A stretch of DNA of 64,000 bases from JBGAQP01 sp044220635. Its GTDB lineage: Bacteria; Pseudomonadota; Gammaproteobacteria; Burkholderiales; Usitatibacteraceae. Location of the stretch: contig JBGAQP010000003.1 in NCBI GenBank assembly GCA_044220635.1, positions 124,001 through 188,000 on the forward strand, in the 5' to 3' direction. Shown piece by piece: positions 9,507 through 18,283 of this stretch. How positions within the stretch are numbered: the first letter of the stretch is position 1; each line of letters starts with the position of its first letter. Position numbers and translations under genes: made by a program. The notes beneath the pieces are model-generated. The model did not search any database. It was not told where the DNA came from and was given only the letters and a program-made list of their open reading frames with translations.

Positions 9507-9746
9507 CTACTTCTTCGAGGTGGCGTCGGCGGCCGCGAGCTTCGCGCCCGCGAGGTCGGGCTTCTCGCGCTGGGCGGCGACGACGATCTTCTCGACCTTC
9601 ACCACCTGCTGCGGGGCCTCCCGCTTGGCGGTGACGGTGATCTTGCCCATCTTCACGACTTCCTGGCCGCCGGCGACCTGGTCGAGCTGCTGGTCGGAGA
9701 GCTCGCCCTGGGACGGGGACGCGGGTTCTTGCGGCTTGTTCGACAT
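9507..9746 (-). CDS. Double-glycine leader peptide precursor with repeated TonB-box-like core
   Basis: A 79-residue precursor. The ATG at 9746 follows a strong AGGAGG, which decides the start against longer in-frame options. Leader residues 1-27 end in ELSDQQLDQVAGG, the standard C39 cleavage motif, so the core is residues 28-79. The core has no cysteine and few serines, so lanthionine or thiazole formation is unlikely, and no modifying enzyme gene is nearby. It contains two imperfect repeats of about 18 residues: VVKMGKITVTAKRE, then VVKVEKIVVAAQRE. Each centre (KITVTA, KIVVAA) resembles the TonB box of outer-membrane receptors. The tail is Ala/Lys-rich. It lies end-to-end with the exporter genes. 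A microcin-like or signalling peptide is inferred; activity is unknown. Confidence 0.8.
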   Translation of the reverse strand: MSNKPQEPASPSQGELSDQQLDQVAGGQEVVKMGKITVTAKREAPQQVVKVEKIVVAAQREKPDLAGAKLAAADATSKK

Positions 9747-9885
9747 GAGGCCTCCTCGAAGTCTGGGGTTCGAGCCGGACGGGGATCCGGGGCGAACCGA
9801 CGATAGCACGAATGCTTTTTGTGTTGCGGTTGAAATGCTACCGCCGGCCGCAGGCCCGCGACCCGTGCCGATTGCGGACGGAAAG

Positions 9886-9901
9886 TGCCGAATATTCGGC
9901 A
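9886..9901. promoter_or_regulatory. Perfect 16-base palindrome upstream of the leader-peptide gene
   Basis: TGCCGAATATTCGGCA is its own reverse complement and sits about 140 bases before the leader-peptide ATG, in the 198-base gap between that gene and the Spy-like gene. It could be an operator for a dimeric regulator, or form a small hairpin ending the Spy-like transcript. A weak extended -10 (TGCTATCGT) reads toward the leader-peptide gene around 9807-9799. No -35 stands out. Confidence 0.4.
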
Positions 9902-9944
9902 AACCGGGCGCCGGGGCGCACGGCCCCGGGCCGCGGGCGGCCGC

Positions 9945-10526
9945 TCAGGCCGGGCCCGGGCGGCGCGGCAGGGCGCGAAGCTGCTCGCGCTGCTCCTTCG
10001 TGAGGACCGCCTCGATGCGCTTCCTCGCCTCGAGTCCCGCCTCGAACATCTGCTTGCGGATCGCGGCGCTCGCGTCGTAGTTCTTCCTCGCCGCCCCCTC
10101 GTCGAACCGGGCCGCGCGGGCCGCGTCCTGCTGCTCCCAGCGCAGCTCGTGCATCGAGCCCATGAGGGCGTGGCGCTTGCGCTGCAGGTCCCTTTGCGCT
10201 TCGCGGACCTTGCCGCGTTGCTCCTCGCTGAGGTTCAGCGCCTCGAGCGCGGCCGGGTCGACGCCGCCCATCATCGCGCCGCCCATTCCGCCCATTCCGC
10301 CCATCCCGCCCATGCCGCCGTGACGGCCCATCATCGCGCCGCCCATCATGCCCTGCCCCATGTCGCAGCCGCCGCGGCCGCCCATCATGCCCGCGCCGGG
10401 ACCGGGTCCGGGGCCCTGCCCGTGCCTCATGCCGGGGCCGGGACCCATGCCCTGGCCCATCTGGGCGGCCGCGAAGGTGGAGAGGCAGGCGGCGGCGAGG
10501 GCCGCAAGCGCGAATCGGGCGTTCAT
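9945..10526 (-). CDS. Spy/CpxP-like periplasmic protein with Met/Gly-rich region
   Basis: A 193-residue exported protein. A signal peptide (residues 1-21, cut near AAA|QMG) precedes a long Met/Gly/His-rich segment (about 22-85) with repeated GMG and MMGG units and a four-fold GMG run. The helical C-terminal half has LNLSEEQRGKVREAQRDL and VLTKEQREQLRAL, matching the LTxxQ repeats of Spy, CpxP and related periplasmic chaperones or metal-stress sensors. The start ATG at 10526 follows GAAAGGAA. Met-rich segments often bind copper, so a metal-stress role is possible but not shown. It is encoded just upstream of the leader-peptide gene on the same strand. Confidence 0.8.
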   Translation of the reverse strand: MNARFALAALAAACLSTFAAAQMGQGMGPGPGMRHGQGPGPGPGAGMMGGRGGCDMGQGMMGGAMMGRHGGMGGMGGMGGMGGAMMGGVDPAALEALNLSEEQRGKVREAQRDLQRKRHALMGSMHELRWEQQDAARAARFDEGAARKNYDASAAIRKQMFEAGLEARKRIEAVLTKEQREQLRALPRRPGPA

Positions 10527-10639
10527 GGCTTTTTCCTTTCGGTGAAGGTCGAGGATTCCAAGCGTCCTTCCCATCATCGGCGCCTGCCGGCGGGGCCCGT
10601 TGATGCCGGTCAAACGGGCCCGAGCCGCCCGAAAGGGCC

Positions 10640-11407
10640 TCAACGCGCCGTGACAAGCACGGCCACGGCCGCGGCATTGGCCGCCACCAGCGTCCAGCCG
10701 ACGGGCTTGAGCTTCTTCGGCGAGACCATGAGGACGTTGACGAGCGCGACGGCCACCAGCGGCAGGCTCGCGGCGAGCACGATCCGGCGCCACTCGGGCA
10801 CCCAGAGCGCGAGGGCGAGCGCCCCGGGCAGCGCGAGCAGCGAGGCCCAGCGCGCGAGTGGCACGATCCAGCGGGAGGCCCCCGTGACCCGCGCCTTGAT
10901 GGCGTGCACCGAGAGCGTGGCGACCACGGTGGTCGCGAACCACATGGCCGCCGGCCCCCAGAGCAGCAGGCCCGAGACCCCGCCCGCCGCGGCGACCGGC
11001 AGGTGCATCGCGGCGAAGGCCGCCGCCGCGACGATCTCGCCCGCGAGGGTCTTGAGGTTCTTCGCGAGCACCACGGGCACGAGCAACGCGGCGAATGCGG
11101 CGGGCACGAGCGCGAGGGCGCGCGCGGGCGGGGGCGCGAGCCAGAGCGCGGCGAGCCCCGCGAGGGCGCCGAGCGAGGCAAGCGCGAGGAGCCGCGCCCG
11201 GGCGGGCGCGGCGAGTTCCTCCTGGAGGCGCCGGCCGCGCGCGCCCAGGCGCAGCAGCAGCGGCTCGTTGGCGAGGAAGAGCCCGATCGCCGCGGCGACG
11301 AACAGGAACGAGGCCGCGCCGGGAGAGCCGAGCACGAGCCCCGAAAGCAGCGGGAAGCCGAGCTCGGCGTAGGCGCCGTGCTCGCGGGGAAGGAGGCGCT
11401 TGTCCAT
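10640..11407 (-). CDS. YwiC-like integral membrane protein
   Basis: A 255-residue protein with roughly eight hydrophobic segments. The N-terminus MDKRLLPREHGAYAELGFPL matches the PREHGAW/Y opening of the YwiC-like family, whose function is not established. That motif places the start at the ATG at 11407 rather than at longer upstream options. Near the C-terminus a short basic stretch, SPKKLKPVGW, lies between helices. The divergent hydrolase gene begins 82 bases away. Nothing in the context gives a substrate. Confidence 0.75.
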   Translation of the reverse strand: MDKRLLPREHGAYAELGFPLLSGLVLGSPGAASFLFVAAAIGLFLANEPLLLRLGARGRRLQEELAAPARARLLALASLGALAGLAALWLAPPPARALALVPAAFAALLVPVVLAKNLKTLAGEIVAAAAFAAMHLPVAAAGGVSGLLLWGPAAMWFATTVVATLSVHAIKARVTGASRWIVPLARWASLLALPGALALALWVPEWRRIVLAASLPLVAVALVNVLMVSPKKLKPVGWTLVAANAAAVAVLVTAR

Positions 11408-11489
11408 CGAATCGCCGACGATACCGATCCTGCGCGAACGCGCAAGCGATCCGGCCAAGGCGCGCGCCTCGGCTAGAATCGGCCTTGCC

Positions 11490-12353
11490 ATGCGCGCGAT
11501 CGCCGAGCTCCCCGCCCACCTCGCCCCGGCCGAGCCGCTCACGGCCGAGTTCGGCGAGCGCGAGTACGACAACCGCGCGCGGGTCCCGGAGCACGCGGCG
11601 TACTTCGCGCGCTGGGAGAAGGATTCCGGGTTCGTGCGCGCCACGCTCCCCGGCCGGCTCGACCTCGCCTACGGGCCCGACGCGCGCCACCGCATCGACC
11701 TCTTCCCGGCCGCGGGAAGCGACCGGCTGCTCGTCTTCTTCCACGGCGGCTACTGGAGGGGGCTCGACAAGCGCCTGTTCAGCTGGCTCGCCGCGCCCTG
11801 GGTCGCGGCGGGCGCGAGCGTGGCGTTGGCGAACTACCGGCTCTGCCCGGCGGTGTCGATCGCCGACGTGGTCGACGACGCGGTCGAGGCGCTCAACTGG
11901 ATCGCCGGGCACGAGAGCGCCTCGCGGATCGTCGTCGCCGGGCATTCCGCGGGAGGGCACCTCGTCGCCGCGACCTTCGCCGCGCCCCGGCAACGGCTGC
12001 GCTTCGATCCCGCGCGCGTCGCCGGAGGCGTGGCGATCAGCGGGCTCGTGCACTTCGAGCCGCTCCTGCACTACAGCGCCAACGCCGATTTCCGCCTCGA
12101 CCGCGCGCTCGCCCGGCGCCTCGACCTCTGGGACCGCGGCGCCACGATCGGCGCACCGCTCGTGGTCGCCGTCGGCGCGGACGAGAGCGCGGAGTTCCGC
12201 CGCCAGTCGCGCCTGCTCGCCGAATCCTGGAAGGCGCAGGTGAAGGCGTTTCTCGTCCTGCCGGGGCTCAACCACTTCAGCGTGCTCGAGGCCTTCGCGG
12301 AAGCCGGCCAGCCGATCCACGACGCGACCCGGGAACTGTTCGCCGCCGCGTAG
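11490..12353 (+). CDS. Alpha/beta hydrolase, kynurenine-formamidase-like
   Basis: A 287-residue alpha/beta hydrolase. The oxyanion motif HGGYW (in VFFHGGYWRGLDK) is characteristic of the arylformamidase/kynurenine formamidase branch. The nucleophile elbow is GHSAGGHL, and a late GLNHFSVLE supplies the catalytic histidine; an acid residue is likely in VGADESAEF. Family members hydrolyse N-formylkynurenine or related small amides and esters. No other tryptophan-degradation gene is near, so the substrate is open. The ATG at 11490 lies 10 bases after a TAGAAT -10 box (11474-11479), so any leader is only a few bases. Confidence 0.75.
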   Translation: MRAIAELPAHLAPAEPLTAEFGEREYDNRARVPEHAAYFARWEKDSGFVRATLPGRLDLAYGPDARHRIDLFPAAGSDRLLVFFHGGYWRGLDKRLFSWLAAPWVAAGASVALANYRLCPAVSIADVVDDAVEALNWIAGHESASRIVVAGHSAGGHLVAATFAAPRQRLRFDPARVAGGVAISGLVHFEPLLHYSANADFRLDRALARRLDLWDRGATIGAPLVVAVGADESAEFRRQSRLLAESWKAQVKAFLVLPGLNHFSVLEAFAEAGQPIHDATRELFAAA

Positions 12354-12416
12354 CCCGCCCGGGAGCGCGGGGTCGATGCGCTAGAATGGCGCACCCTCCC
12401 CGCAGGAACCTCCCGC

Positions 12417-13634
12417 TTGTCCGCGCAAGACCTCTCGAAGCTGCAGATCGACCGGGGCGCGAAGTCCTTCGGCCCGAAACGCCGTCCACGCTGGCTCAAG
12501 TGGGCGCTCGCCGCGGCCTTCGTCGTCGTCCTCGCGCTCGCGCTCGCGTGGCGCTCGGCCACCGCGCCGGCGAGCGTGGAGCTCGCCACGGTCACCATGG
12601 CCCATCCCTCGCAGGCCTTCACGCTGCTCAACGCCACCGGGCGCGTCGTCGCCTGGCGCAAGGCCGCCGTCTCCACCAAGGCGACGGGCCGGCTCGAGTG
12701 GCTGGGCGTGCAGGAAGGAACGCGCGTGAAGGCGGGCGAGGTGATCGCGCGGCTCGAGAGCCTCGACGTCGCCGCGGCCCGCGATTCGGCCTCCGCGAGC
12801 CTCAACGCGGCCCGCGCGAACCTCGAGCAGGGCGAGGCGGAGCTGCGCGATGCCGAGGCCGCGTTGAAGCGCGCCGAGGACCTCTTCGCGCGCAAGTTCA
12901 TCGCGGAGGCCGCGCTCGACACCGCGCGCGCGCGCCACGACAAGGCGCGGGCGTCGATCGCGAGCCTGAAGGCGGCGATCGGCGTCGCGGAGGCGAACGT
13001 GCGCTCCGCGGGCGTGTCGGTCGAGCAGACGCTCATCCGCGCGCCCTTCGACGGGATCGTGCTCACCAAGAACGCGAACGTGGGCGACATCATCACGCCC
13101 TTCTCCTCGGCGGTCGACTCCAAGGGCGCGGTGGTGAACATGGCCGACATGGATACGCTCGAGGTCGAGGCCGACGTCGCCGAGGCCTCGATCGCGAAGA
13201 TCCGCCCCGGCATGCCCACGGAGATCCAGCTCGACGCCTACCCGGAGCTGCGCCTGCCGGGCGAGGTCTCGCGCATCGTCCCCACGGTGGACCGCGCGAA
13301 GGCCACCCTGCTCGTGAAGGTGACGTTCAGGGAGAAGGACCCGCGCGCGCTCCCCGACATGAGCGCGAAGGTGGCGTTCCTCGCGCGCGCGCCGCAACCC
13401 GACGAGCGCAAGGCCGTCGTCGCGGTGCGCCCGGAGGCGATCGCGCAGCGCGGCGGCAGGTCCGTCGCCTTCCGGCTCGGCGACAAGGACCTCGTGAAGG
13501 AGGTCCCGGTCGAGGTCCGGCGAAAGCTCGGCGACCTCGTCGAGGTCGCGGGCCTGAACGCCGGCGACAAGGTCGTGCTCTCGCCCGGCGAGAAGGTCCG
13601 CGACGGCGGCGCCGTCGTCCTGGTCAAGAAGTAG
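12417..13634 (+). CDS. Periplasmic adaptor (membrane fusion protein) of a MacB-like exporter
   Basis: A 405-residue RND/MacA-type adaptor. A short cytoplasmic N-terminus and one membrane helix (about residues 28-45) precede a barrel-sandwich half-motif (GRLEWLGVQEGTRVKAGEVI), a helical hairpin (about 115-185, rich in Ala/Glu/Lys), the second half-motif (TLIRAPFDGIVLTKNANVGD) and beta-barrel domains. The start is a TTG at 12417 preceded by AGGA; a TAGAAT -10 (12382-12387) gives a leader of about 23 bases. It is first in an operon with an ATPase and two FtsX-like permeases, 8 bases or less apart. The export substrate is unknown. Confidence 0.88.
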   Translation: MSAQDLSKLQIDRGAKSFGPKRRPRWLKWALAAAFVVVLALALAWRSATAPASVELATVTMAHPSQAFTLLNATGRVVAWRKAAVSTKATGRLEWLGVQEGTRVKAGEVIARLESLDVAAARDSASASLNAARANLEQGEAELRDAEAALKRAEDLFARKFIAEAALDTARARHDKARASIASLKAAIGVAEANVRSAGVSVEQTLIRAPFDGIVLTKNANVGDIITPFSSAVDSKGAVVNMADMDTLEVEADVAEASIAKIRPGMPTEIQLDAYPELRLPGEVSRIVPTVDRAKATLLVKVTFREKDPRALPDMSAKVAFLARAPQPDERKAVVAVRPEAIAQRGGRSVAFRLGDKDLVKEVPVEVRRKLGDLVEVAGLNAGDKVVLSPGEKVRDGGAVVLVKK

Positions 13635-13641
13635 CGCGGCC

Positions 13642-14340
<699 letters not shown>

Positions 14341-14346
14341 GCGCCC

Positions 14347-15510
14347 ATGTACGTCCTGAAGCTCGTCTTCAAGAACATCTTCCGGCACAAGCTCCGGAGC
14401 CTGCTCACGCTCGCCGGGCTCCTCGTGGCGATCCTGGCCTTCGGGCTGCTCCAGACGGTGGTGAACGCCTGGTACGCGGGCGCGGACATGGCCTCGGCCA
14501 CGCGGCTCATCACCCGCAACGCGACTTCGCTCGTCTTCCCGCTGCCCGCCTACTACCGCGAGCGCATCCGCGCGATCGACGGGGTGACGGCGGTGGCGAT
14601 CTCCAACTGGTTCGGCGGCACCTACAAGGACCCGTCGCCGCGCAACTTCTTCGCGCAGTTCGCCGTCGACCACGAGATCTACTTCGACCTCTATCCGGAG
14701 TTCCGGATCGATGCCGAGGAGCTCCTCGCGTTCCGCAAGGACCGCCGCGGGACGCTCGTGGGCCGCGCGCTCGCCGACCAGCACGGCTTCAAGGTGGGCG
14801 ACACGCTCGCGCTCAAGGGCGCGATCTACCCGGGAACCTGGGAATTCACGATCCGCGGCATCTACGAGCCCGCGGACGAGACGACGGTCACGCGCCAGAT
14901 GTACTTCCACTGGGACTACCTCAACGAGCGCCTGAAGGCGCTCTACCCGCGGCGCGCGGAGTTCGCGGGCGTCTTCGTCGTGGGCATCGCCGACGGCAGC
15001 CGCGCCGCGGAGGTGAGCCAGGCGATCGACCGGGAGTTCCGCAACTCGCTCGCCGAGACCCTGACCGAGACCGAGAAGGCCTTCCAGCTCGGCTTCGTCG
15101 CGCAGACCGAGACGATCGTGGTGGCGGTGCGCATCGTCTCCTTCGTGGTGATCCTCATCATCTTCGCCGTGGTCGCCAACACCATGGCGATGACCGCGCG
15201 CGAGCGCATGGCCGAGTACGCCACGCTCAAGGCGCTCGGCTTCGGGCCGGGCTTCGTGGCCGCGCTCATCGTCGGCGAGTCGCTGGCGATCACCGCCCTC
15301 GGGGGGCTGCTCGGCATCCTGGCCACCTTCCCGGCGGCCGCGGGCTTCAAGTCGGCGATGGGTTCGATGTTCCCCGTCTTCCACGTGACGCCCGGCACGC
15401 TCGCGCTCCAGGCGGCCTCGGCCGCCGCCGTCGGGCTCGCCGCGGGGATCCTGCCCTCGATCCGGGCCTCGCGGGTGAACATCGTCGAGGGGCTGAGGGC
15501 CATCGCTTGA
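14347..15510 (+). CDS. ABC transporter permease, FtsX/MacB family (first)
   Basis: A 387-residue permease with the FtsX/MacB plan: one N-terminal helix (FRHKLRSLLTLAGLLVAIL), a large periplasmic domain (about residues 40-260), then three C-terminal helices. The last loop TARERMAEYATLKALGFGPG is the conserved cytoplasmic coupling motif that contacts the ATPase. It lies 6 bases after the ATPase gene and overlaps the second permease by 4 bases (TTGA). A pair of different half-size permeases suggests a heterodimeric channel. Confidence 0.9.
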   Translation: MYVLKLVFKNIFRHKLRSLLTLAGLLVAILAFGLLQTVVNAWYAGADMASATRLITRNATSLVFPLPAYYRERIRAIDGVTAVAISNWFGGTYKDPSPRNFFAQFAVDHEIYFDLYPEFRIDAEELLAFRKDRRGTLVGRALADQHGFKVGDTLALKGAIYPGTWEFTIRGIYEPADETTVTRQMYFHWDYLNERLKALYPRRAEFAGVFVVGIADGSRAAEVSQAIDREFRNSLAETLTETEKAFQLGFVAQTETIVVAVRIVSFVVILIIFAVVANTMAMTARERMAEYATLKALGFGPGFVAALIVGESLAITALGGLLGILATFPAAAGFKSAMGSMFPVFHVTPGTLALQAASAAAVGLAAGILPSIRASRVNIVEGLRAIA

Positions 15511-16673
15511 AGATCCCCTTCGCCTACATCCTGCGCAGCCTCTGGACGCGCAAGCTCACCACCGCGCTCACCGCGGGGGGCATGGCGCTGGTGGTGTTCG
15601 TGTTCGCCGCGGTGCTGATGCTCGACGCGGGCCTCAGGAAGACGCTCGTGTCGACCGGCAGCTGGCACAACGCGATCCTGCTGCGCCAGGCCGCGCAGAC
15701 CGAGATCCAGAGCGCGGTCTCCCGCGAGCAGGCCTCCCTCGTCGAGACGATCCCCGAGGTGGCGCGCGGCGCGGCCGGCGAGCCGCTGGTGTCGAAGGAG
15801 ACGCTCGTGCTGATCGCGATCCCCAAGCGCGGCGACGACAAGCCGGCGAACATCGTCGTGCGCGGGCTTCCCCCGGTCGGCCTCGCGATCCGGCCCCAGG
15901 TGCGCATCGTCGACGGGCGCGCGTTCCGACCGGGCTCCTCCGAGGTCGTGGTCGGCCGGGGCATCGCGGCGAGCTTCGACGGCGTGGGCATCGGCGAGCG
16001 GCTGCGCTTCGCCGGCCGCGAGTGGAGCGTCGTGGGCACCTTCGACGCGGGGCGATCGGGGTTCGATTCCGAGATCTGGGGCGACGTCGAGCAGATGATG
16101 CAGGCCTTCCGCCGCGGGGCCTACTCCTCGGTGATCGCCCGGCTCGACGACGAGCGCTCCTTCGAGCGGTTCCGCGAGCGCGTCGCGGGCGACCAGCGCC
16201 TCGTCCTCGACGTGAAGCCCGAGCCGCTCTTCTACCAGGAGCAGTCGCGGGCGCTGTCGACGTTCATCAGCATCCTCGGCATCACGCTCTCGGTGATCTT
16301 CTCGATCGGCGCCATGATCGGCGCCATGATCACGATGTACGCCGCGGTCGCCAACCGCACCGCGGAGATCGGCACGCTGCGCGCGCTCGGCTTCCGGCGC
16401 GCGAGCATCCTCGCCGCCTTCCTCGCCGAGTCGATCCTGCTCGCGCTCGCCGGGGGCGCGGCGGGGCTCGCCCTCGCCTCCTTCCTCCAGGCCTTCACGG
16501 TGACCACCATGAACTGGCAGTCCTTCAGCCAGCTCGCCTTCGGCTTCGACCTCACGCCGCGCATCGTCGCGCTCACCCTCGGATTCTCGGTGCTCATGGG
16601 CCTCGTGGGCGGGTTCCTGCCGAGCGTGCGCGCCGCGCGCCTCGAGATCGTCGACTCGCTGAGGGCCGCATGA
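15507..16673 (+). CDS. ABC transporter permease, FtsX/MacB family (second)
   Basis: A 388-residue paralogue of the preceding permease. Four membrane helices flank a periplasmic domain, and the coupling motif NRTAEIGTLRALGFRRASIL lies between the second and third helices. The start is a TTG within the stop of the first permease. The stop overlaps the RuBisCO-like gene by the four bases ATGA, so the exporter and that enzyme are co-translated. As with the first permease, the cargo cannot be read from the sequence. Confidence 0.9.
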   Translation: MKIPFAYILRSLWTRKLTTALTAGGMALVVFVFAAVLMLDAGLRKTLVSTGSWHNAILLRQAAQTEIQSAVSREQASLVETIPEVARGAAGEPLVSKETLVLIAIPKRGDDKPANIVVRGLPPVGLAIRPQVRIVDGRAFRPGSSEVVVGRGIAASFDGVGIGERLRFAGREWSVVGTFDAGRSGFDSEIWGDVEQMMQAFRRGAYSSVIARLDDERSFERFRERVAGDQRLVLDVKPEPLFYQEQSRALSTFISILGITLSVIFSIGAMIGAMITMYAAVANRTAEIGTLRALGFRRASILAAFLAESILLALAGGAAGLALASFLQAFTVTTMNWQSFSQLAFGFDLTPRIVALTLGFSVLMGLVGGFLPSVRAARLEIVDSLRAA

Positions 16674-17785
16674 GCGGCGAGCGGATCGTCGCCACCTACC
16701 GCATCGCGGCGCCGCCCTCGGAGAGCCGCGCGCGCGCCGAGGCGCTCGCCGCGGAGCAGAGCGTCGAGATGCCGCTTGCCGCGATCCACGACGAGCGCAT
16801 CCTCGGCGAGGTGGTCGCCCGCGTGGAGGCGATCCGCGACGCCGACGGCGCCTTCGAGGTGGACCTCGGCATCGCGCCCGCGACGACCGGCTCCGAGCCC
16901 TCGCAGCTCGTGAACATGCTCTTCGGCAACTGCTCGCTGCAGCCCGAGGTGGAGCTCGTCGACGTCGCCTTCCCCGGGGGCTATTGCGCGGCCTTCCCGG
17001 GACCGCGCTTCGGCCTCGAGGGCCTGCGCGACCTCGTGGGCGCGAAGGGCCGCGCGCTCACCTGCACCGCGCTCAAGCCCCAGGGCTCGGACCCCGCGCG
17101 CCTCGCGCACCTCGCGCGCCATTTCGCGATGGCGGGCATCGACGTCGTGAAGGACGACCACGGCATCGCGGACCAGGCCTCCTGCCCGTTCGCCGCGCGC
17201 GTGGAGGCGGTGCAACGCGCCGTGGAGGAGGCCAACCGCGAGACGGGCGGGCGAACCGTCTACGCGCCCACCTTCTCGGGCAGCCCCGCGGCGCTACGCG
17301 AGCAGGCGCGCGTGGCGAAGGCGAGCGGCGTGCGCATGGCCCTCGTCGCGCCGATGCTCGTGGGCCTGCCCGCCTTCGCCGAGCTCGTGCGCGAGGCGCT
17401 CGAGATGCCCGTCCTCGCGCATCCCGCGTTCGGCGGCGCGGCCCGCATCGCGCCCCCGCTGCTCCTCGGCCGCCTCTTCCGGCTGCTCGGGGCGGACGCG
17501 ACGATCTTCCCGAACTACGGCGGGCGCTTCAGCTACGACCGCGAGACCTGCCTCGGCATCGCCCGGGCCTCGCGCGAGCCCTGGCACGGCCTGAAGCCGG
17601 TCCTGCCCGTGCCCGCGGGCGGGATGAACGTCGGCCGCGTGGAGGAGATGATCGACTTCTACGGAACGGATACGATGCTGCTCATCGGCGGCGCGCTGCT
17701 CGCCGCCGGCGACGCGCTCCTCGACCGCAGCCGCGAATTCGTCGAGAAGGTGCACTCCCTTTCCGCGTTGAAAGGGCCGCAGTAG
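16670..17785 (+). CDS. RuBisCO-like protein (form IV)
   Basis: A 371-residue member of the RuBisCO large-chain superfamily, shorter than the true enzyme (about 460-475). The TIM-barrel landmarks are LTCTALKPQG (K136, equivalent to K175 of RuBisCO) and GIDVVKDDHG. In the latter K161 matches the carbamylated K201 and D163 matches D203, but H164 replaces the metal ligand E204. Also visible are TVYAPTFSG, LAHPAFGG, NYGGRFSY and VPAGGMNVGRVEEM. Loss of the Glu ligand argues against CO2 fixation. Form IV relatives act as enolases, isomerases or decarboxylases on sugar phosphates, including steps of apiose and isoapionate degradation. No calvin-cycle gene is near. The ATG overlaps the exporter permease stop. 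Confidence 0.85.
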   Translation: MSGERIVATYRIAAPPSESRARAEALAAEQSVEMPLAAIHDERILGEVVARVEAIRDADGAFEVDLGIAPATTGSEPSQLVNMLFGNCSLQPEVELVDVAFPGGYCAAFPGPRFGLEGLRDLVGAKGRALTCTALKPQGSDPARLAHLARHFAMAGIDVVKDDHGIADQASCPFAARVEAVQRAVEEANRETGGRTVYAPTFSGSPAALREQARVAKASGVRMALVAPMLVGLPAFAELVREALEMPVLAHPAFGGAARIAPPLLLGRLFRLLGADATIFPNYGGRFSYDRETCLGIARASREPWHGLKPVLPVPAGGMNVGRVEEMIDFYGTDTMLLIGGALLAAGDALLDRSREFVEKVHSLSALKGPQ

Positions 17786-17790
17786 TTTCC

Positions 17791-17809
17791 CCCTCTCCCT
17801 CGGGAGAGG
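17791..17809. repeat. Small dispersed-type hairpin repeat between RLP and cupin genes
   Basis: CCTCTCCC (17792-17799) and GGGAGAGG (17802-17809) form a perfect stem with a tiny loop, followed by a GGATGAGGG tail. Elements of this sort, built on CCCTCTCCC and GGGAGAGGG, are common in intergenic DNA of many proteobacteria. It lies between the RuBisCO-like stop and the cupin Shine-Dalgarno and may lower read-through into the cupin. A looser relative lies at about 52510-52535 before dut. Confidence 0.5.
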
Positions 17810-17829
17810 ACCGGGATGAGGGTCGAGAA

Positions 17830-18261
17830 ATGAGCGAAAAGCCGGTCCGCCGCCACGACGGCACGTTCCACTGGGAGGGCGTCGAGGTGCTCGCGTACAA
17901 GCAGGAGGGCAGCGCGCCCTTCAGGGACGTGACGCGCCAGGTCCTCTTCGATGACCCCGCGCTCGCCGCCCAGCTGCGCTACTTCGAGGTCGCCCCCGGG
18001 GGCTGGACCACGCTCGAGCGCCACGAGCACGTGCACAACGTGATGGTGATCCGCGGCCGCGGGCGCTGCCTCGTGGGGGAGCAGGCCCACGAGCTCGCCG
18101 CCTACGACCTCGTCAGCGTGCCGCCCATGACCTGGCACCAGTTCCGCGCGGCGGCGGATGCACCGCTCGGATTCCTGTGCCTGGTCGCCTCCGAGCGCGA
18201 TCGCCCGCAGCTGCCCGCGGAGCAAGACCGCGAACGGCTCGCGAAGCTCCTCGGGAAGTAG
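17830..18261 (+). CDS. Cupin-domain protein
   Basis: A 143-residue single-domain cupin. The metal site is visible as HEHVHN (residues 65-70), continuing into VMVIRGRGRCLV, and the second motif has PMTWHQF. Small cupins of this form bind one metal ion and act as isomerases, decarboxylases or stabilising partners for sugar or organic-acid substrates. The ATG at 17830 has GAGGG about 8 bases upstream. It probably belongs to the same transcript as the RuBisCO-like gene, with a hairpin repeat between them, so a role on the same substrate is a reasonable guess. Confidence 0.8.
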   Translation: MSEKPVRRHDGTFHWEGVEVLAYKQEGSAPFRDVTRQVLFDDPALAAQLRYFEVAPGGWTTLERHEHVHNVMVIRGRGRCLVGEQAHELAAYDLVSVPPMTWHQFRAAADAPLGFLCLVASERDRPQLPAEQDRERLAKLLGK

Positions 18262-18283
18262 CCCTGCCGGCCGGGGCGGCGCG

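Noticed and set aside
9507..9746. Lanthipeptide or other cysteine-modified RiPP.
   Set aside because: The core has no cysteine and few Ser/Thr, and no LanM, YcaO, radical-SAM or similar gene is nearby.
10286..10318. A short tandem DNA repeat (CCCATTCCG-like units).
   Set aside because: It is explained by the GMG-repeat coding sequence of the Spy-like protein and needs no separate element.
16670..17785. True RuBisCO large subunit.
   Set aside because: Too short, Glu204-equivalent replaced by His, and no small subunit or Calvin-cycle genes.
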